Source: Paracentrotus lividus (Eukaryota > Echinodermata > Echinoidea > Camarodonta > Echinidae). From it: a stretch of 64,000 nucleotides of DNA. The position numbers and the translations under genes were made by a program. Each line of letters starts with the position of its first letter. Position 1 is the stretch's first letter. This document shows positions 60,861 to 64,000 of the stretch, one piece after another. The notes beneath the pieces are model-generated. The model was given only the letters and a program-made list of their open reading frames with translations, was not told the DNA's origin and did not search any database. The stretch lies in NCBI GenBank assembly GCA_940671915.1, contig CALNVZ010002100.1:22175453-22239452 (forward strand), in the 5' to 3' direction.

Positions 60861-63800
60861 CTTGAAATGATTTGCAGTTCTCATACGTGAACGACAGATG
60901 GGTGGATATCGGTTTATTCTTACGTGGATATCGTTATCGCTGCGGGGTTTTTTTTTTGAGAGGGGGGGGGGGGGGACTGAGGGATGGGACGGATTACATA
61001 ACACTATGCCTACATTCATAATTATACCCTTTCTCACTATCTTTCAATAAAAGATTCTGAGATTATTAATGATTAAGCCCTTTTCTTTTCTTATTCAATA
61101 AAATTTGCTATTTGCATATCAAGTGCACTGGAGACAAAATGGAAGAAGTGTGCATTTTCAAAGACAATTAAAGCAATCATCACCCTATCCTACTCACGGT
61201 TCCAACCCAGTATTTGAATTTTACTCGCCGCCCTGACGTCTATAGTGTTGATGTATACAATTTTGTGGATATAAATTATATGAAATCAATTTTAACTTAA
61301 CTTTATGACCCATACGGCTACAAAATTATGATTAAAAAAAAAACAAATCTCTCTAATAAAATATTATTTGATCGTATTTAGTATTTATTTCAAACAGGGT
61401 AGTTCCTTCAGTTTCAAACCCCGCTTGTAAAAAAAAAAAAAAAAAAAAAAAAAGAAGGTGGAAAATCAAGGGCCCCCCACTTAATAGATTTGTTGGCTTT
61501 GTGGAAAGTTTAGATTCTACAATACATTTTGAGCACTTTTTCCGTTAAATGAATAAAATCAATCTTCACCCAGCTTTATATTAAATTTGACTCTTTCCCT
61601 AGTCATTATATAGTATCAAAACAAACCAAACAAATCAATCAGGCAAGCAGGGCAAGTAGAATGGCTGCAGGGACCCTCAACAAAAAGAGGGGAAGAGGGT
61701 AATGGGTATACTGAGGGGAACTTAAGAAACTAAGATAAAAATAATAAATAACTACGAGAAGCAAGAAGGATACCTCCTTGGAAAATGTTGAATAGACCAA
61801 CGAAACGTTTTTTGTTGTTGTTGTTGTTGAAAGTCTGATATCTAATGGACCCGTGATATGTGAAAAGTGAGATGTTGATGAAATAATGGCCAAAGTAAAC
61901 TAATATTGCTGGAGGAATATTTCATCTCGGATTCATGACAGACAGTACACCTGCTACAAGTACATGAATTGCGTTAGTCTAAAATGCGGACATTTCAATA
62001 TTTGAAAGATTAAGAACCTTACCATCGTGTTGTTTTTGTTTTTTTTTTAAGTTGGGGGCTATTAGATCATGTAGATGGTAATTTTATTGTTTTTGTGCAC
62101 GTTTATTAAAGGGAAAAAATGGATCAAAGGGGGGCCCGGGGGGGGGGGGGGCTGAAACCCTCGCCAATAGCCGCCCCGGCTCCGAGGCCCTGGTGACATT
62201 GTCTCTTTTCATTTTTCTGAGACCCGGTCATTTTTATAAACAAGGTGAAGACAAAAGAATAAAGGCCAGGTGGCGTATTTATGGGGGGGCAGGGGGCACG
62301 TGCCTCGGGCGGGTTCAGTGGGGAAAGAAAGGAAGAAGAAAAAAAAAAAAAAAAAAAAAAAAAGAAAAGAAAAGAAGAAAAAGAAAGGAGAAAGGAGAAG
62401 AAGAAAAAGGAGATCGTTGATCTTCAGTGGATATTGGGCCGTGTTTTCCTCCATTATTAATTTTGGTGCCCCTACATAGCACCACTTAGTTTTTACTTTT
62501 TGGCGTCCCAAAGTTTCTACTCATTTTTAAAAGTTAGTACTCTTCTTTCAGTTCGCGGTCAATTTTGCGTCCCCTGGCCTAGCGCCTATATTGAAGACCT
62601 TAAAGGGAAGGAAACCCTGGGAATTCATTAAATTGTACAAAAACAGGAAAATCAAAGAAGCTGATCAATGAAAATTTGAGAAAAAATGAATGTATAATAA
62701 GAAAGTTATGAGCATTTGAATGTGGTGATCACTAGGGGATCCTCACATTGGCAACGGGCCCAAGATGTGTGATGTCATACATGAACAACTTCCCCATTAC
62801 TTTTGTATTACATATTTCACAAATTGTCTTTTTTTTATTAAGTTTCTGAAAGATCTGAGATTCTTTTCATGCGAAGGACATGTAAATACAAGTTCACAAA
62901 ACATAATCATTTGTGAAGAGTCTGTATACCATTAATGAGGAAAAAGAAGAATTTTTGGTATTTTTTTTTTGTATGCCATATATGGGAGAGTTGTTCATGT
63001 GTGACATCACACATCTTGGGCCTGTGGCCAGTGTAAGGATCTCCATAGCGTTAGTGATCACAAAATTCAAATGCACATAACTTTCTTATTATTTATTCAA
63101 TTGTTCTCAAACTTTCTTTAATCTGTTTCTTTGATTTTTTTATTTCATATAATTCAACTGAATCGTAGGGTTTCATTCTCCTTTAACTTCAATTTAGCGT
63201 CCCTCTATATAAAGGTTAAGATCAATAATTGTGGGCCCTCCTAATCCTAATTTTAAGACCAATTTGACATCTCCCGAGTTTCGATTTCCCCCTTAAATAG
63301 TCTAAGATCAATATGGCGCCTCAAATTTTAAGATCAATTTGCCCCCCCCCCCCCTCCGCTTCAAATAAATATCAAGGTCCCTTTGAGTAAAATGATTTTT
63401 TTTTTCTGTCCATGCTTTTTCTCGCTGTCTTTTACTCCCTTTTGTTGTTCTTCATTGTCAATTGTCTTTGTTTCCGTATTTCATGACCATTCCGTATTAA
63501 GACCTGTTCCTTGCAAAGTTTATTCAAGTTTAGAGCTCTAGAATTTTTCACTCGCGCTTCGCGCTCGCATTAAATTATATGTTTCAGAATCATTTGAGGA
63601 GGAGCAACAAAAAAAAAATTCCAATGCATACAACTCCAAAAACATTTTGTGCAATAGGCCTTTTGACACCCCGAAGGTAAGGTTCCGTATTTTTTTTAAT
63701 TGTACCTTCGTTGATAACGAAATCTGTATTCATGATTCCCTACATGCAAGATCCAGTGTAATGCAAGATCTCAATTTTCCTCTCGCCCTTCGCGCTCGCT

Positions 63801-64000
63801 TTAAATTAGAATATTTGCAGAGGAAATAAAAATTAATAAGCTACGTGTATACTGTTATATAAACGAATTAAATTTGATTCAAATTTAGTACGTCTATCTC
63901 ATTGCGTTTTAATAATGTTTGGGTCTTCTAAAAAAATAAGGATGGAAGATCTCGACCGGCCGACCTCAGCGATCGAGAATGAAGAATCCGGCCATAGGAA
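60861..64000. other. AP-3 sigma 5' flank and repeat-rich end of window
   Basis: No further gene recognised. It contains G runs at about 60961 and 62138, A runs near 61430 and 62338, a polypurine tract to 62410, the MITE at 62600-63186 and two CTCGCGCTTCGCGCTCG-like units near 63550 and 63780. No AP-3 sigma promoter element can be named. Confidence 0.5.
62600..63186. mobile_element. Foldback MITE with TTAAAGG ends
   Basis: Left end TTAAAGGGAAGGAAACCCTG; the complement of the right end is TTAAAGGAGAATGAAACCCT. The arms run about 230 bp and include GATGTGTGATGTCATACATG against CATGTGTGACATCACACATC, and GCATTTGAATGTGGTGATCA against TGATCACAAAATTCAAATGC. TTAA is present at both borders. No coding capacity. 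Confidence 0.85.

Noticed and set aside
62209..62511. Lys/Glu- or Phe-rich frames near 62.3 kb
   Set aside because: Translations of a polypurine/poly(A) tract.
1..64000. CRISPR array, operon or prokaryotic defence island
   Set aside because: Intron-containing animal genes throughout; the repeats lack the regular short repeat-spacer pattern.

Overview
This is a piece of an animal nuclear genome: AT-rich, spliced, with long introns and many transposon remnants. It most resembles a marine invertebrate deuterostome. An echinoderm such as a sea urchin is my best guess, but I cannot fix the species from sequence alone. I recognise three protein-coding genes by exon-by-exon translation.

Layout. 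(1) 5761-9167, plus strand: the 3' part of a vestigial-like 4 (VGLL4) gene, three exons, both TEAD-binding TDU motifs present. (2) 9168-22056: gene-free spacer with GA, GAT and ATC simple arrays, a GC-run tandem array split by a long hairpin transposon, and a tRNA-like SINE. (3) 22057-40395, minus strand: a complete ATG7 gene (autophagy E1-like enzyme), 18 coding exons, 716 codons, every splice phase consistent, ATP-binding glycines and catalytic Cys present. Its introns hold about a dozen small inverted-repeat elements and two partial exon duplications. (4) 40396-54416: spacer with a 5'-truncated LINE carrying a TTAA-flanked piggyBac-like MITE, a 206-bp inverted-repeat pair around that nest, and several foldback elements. 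(5) 54417-60860, minus strand: an AP-3 sigma subunit gene, six exons with intact splice sites, but six single-base frame-breaking indels confined to its first four exons. (6) 60861-64000: upstream flank with another foldback MITE.

How the genes relate. VGLL4 and ATG7 lie tail to tail. From established knowledge they are also neighbours in convergent orientation on human chromosome 3p25, so this looks like an old conserved linkage. AP-3 sigma is not part of that human neighbourhood. The three proteins act separately: Hippo/TEAD transcription control, LC3/ATG12 conjugation, and endosome-lysosome cargo sorting.

The observations most worth following are the ATG7-VGLL4 synteny, the two recent partial exon duplications in ATG7, the localised frame damage in AP-3 sigma, the nested LINE/piggyBac structure, a THAP-coding foldback element, a four-copy exact 14-mer cluster, and three NRF-1-like palindromes in AP-3 sigma intron 1. 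I found no clearly new enzymatic or defence system.
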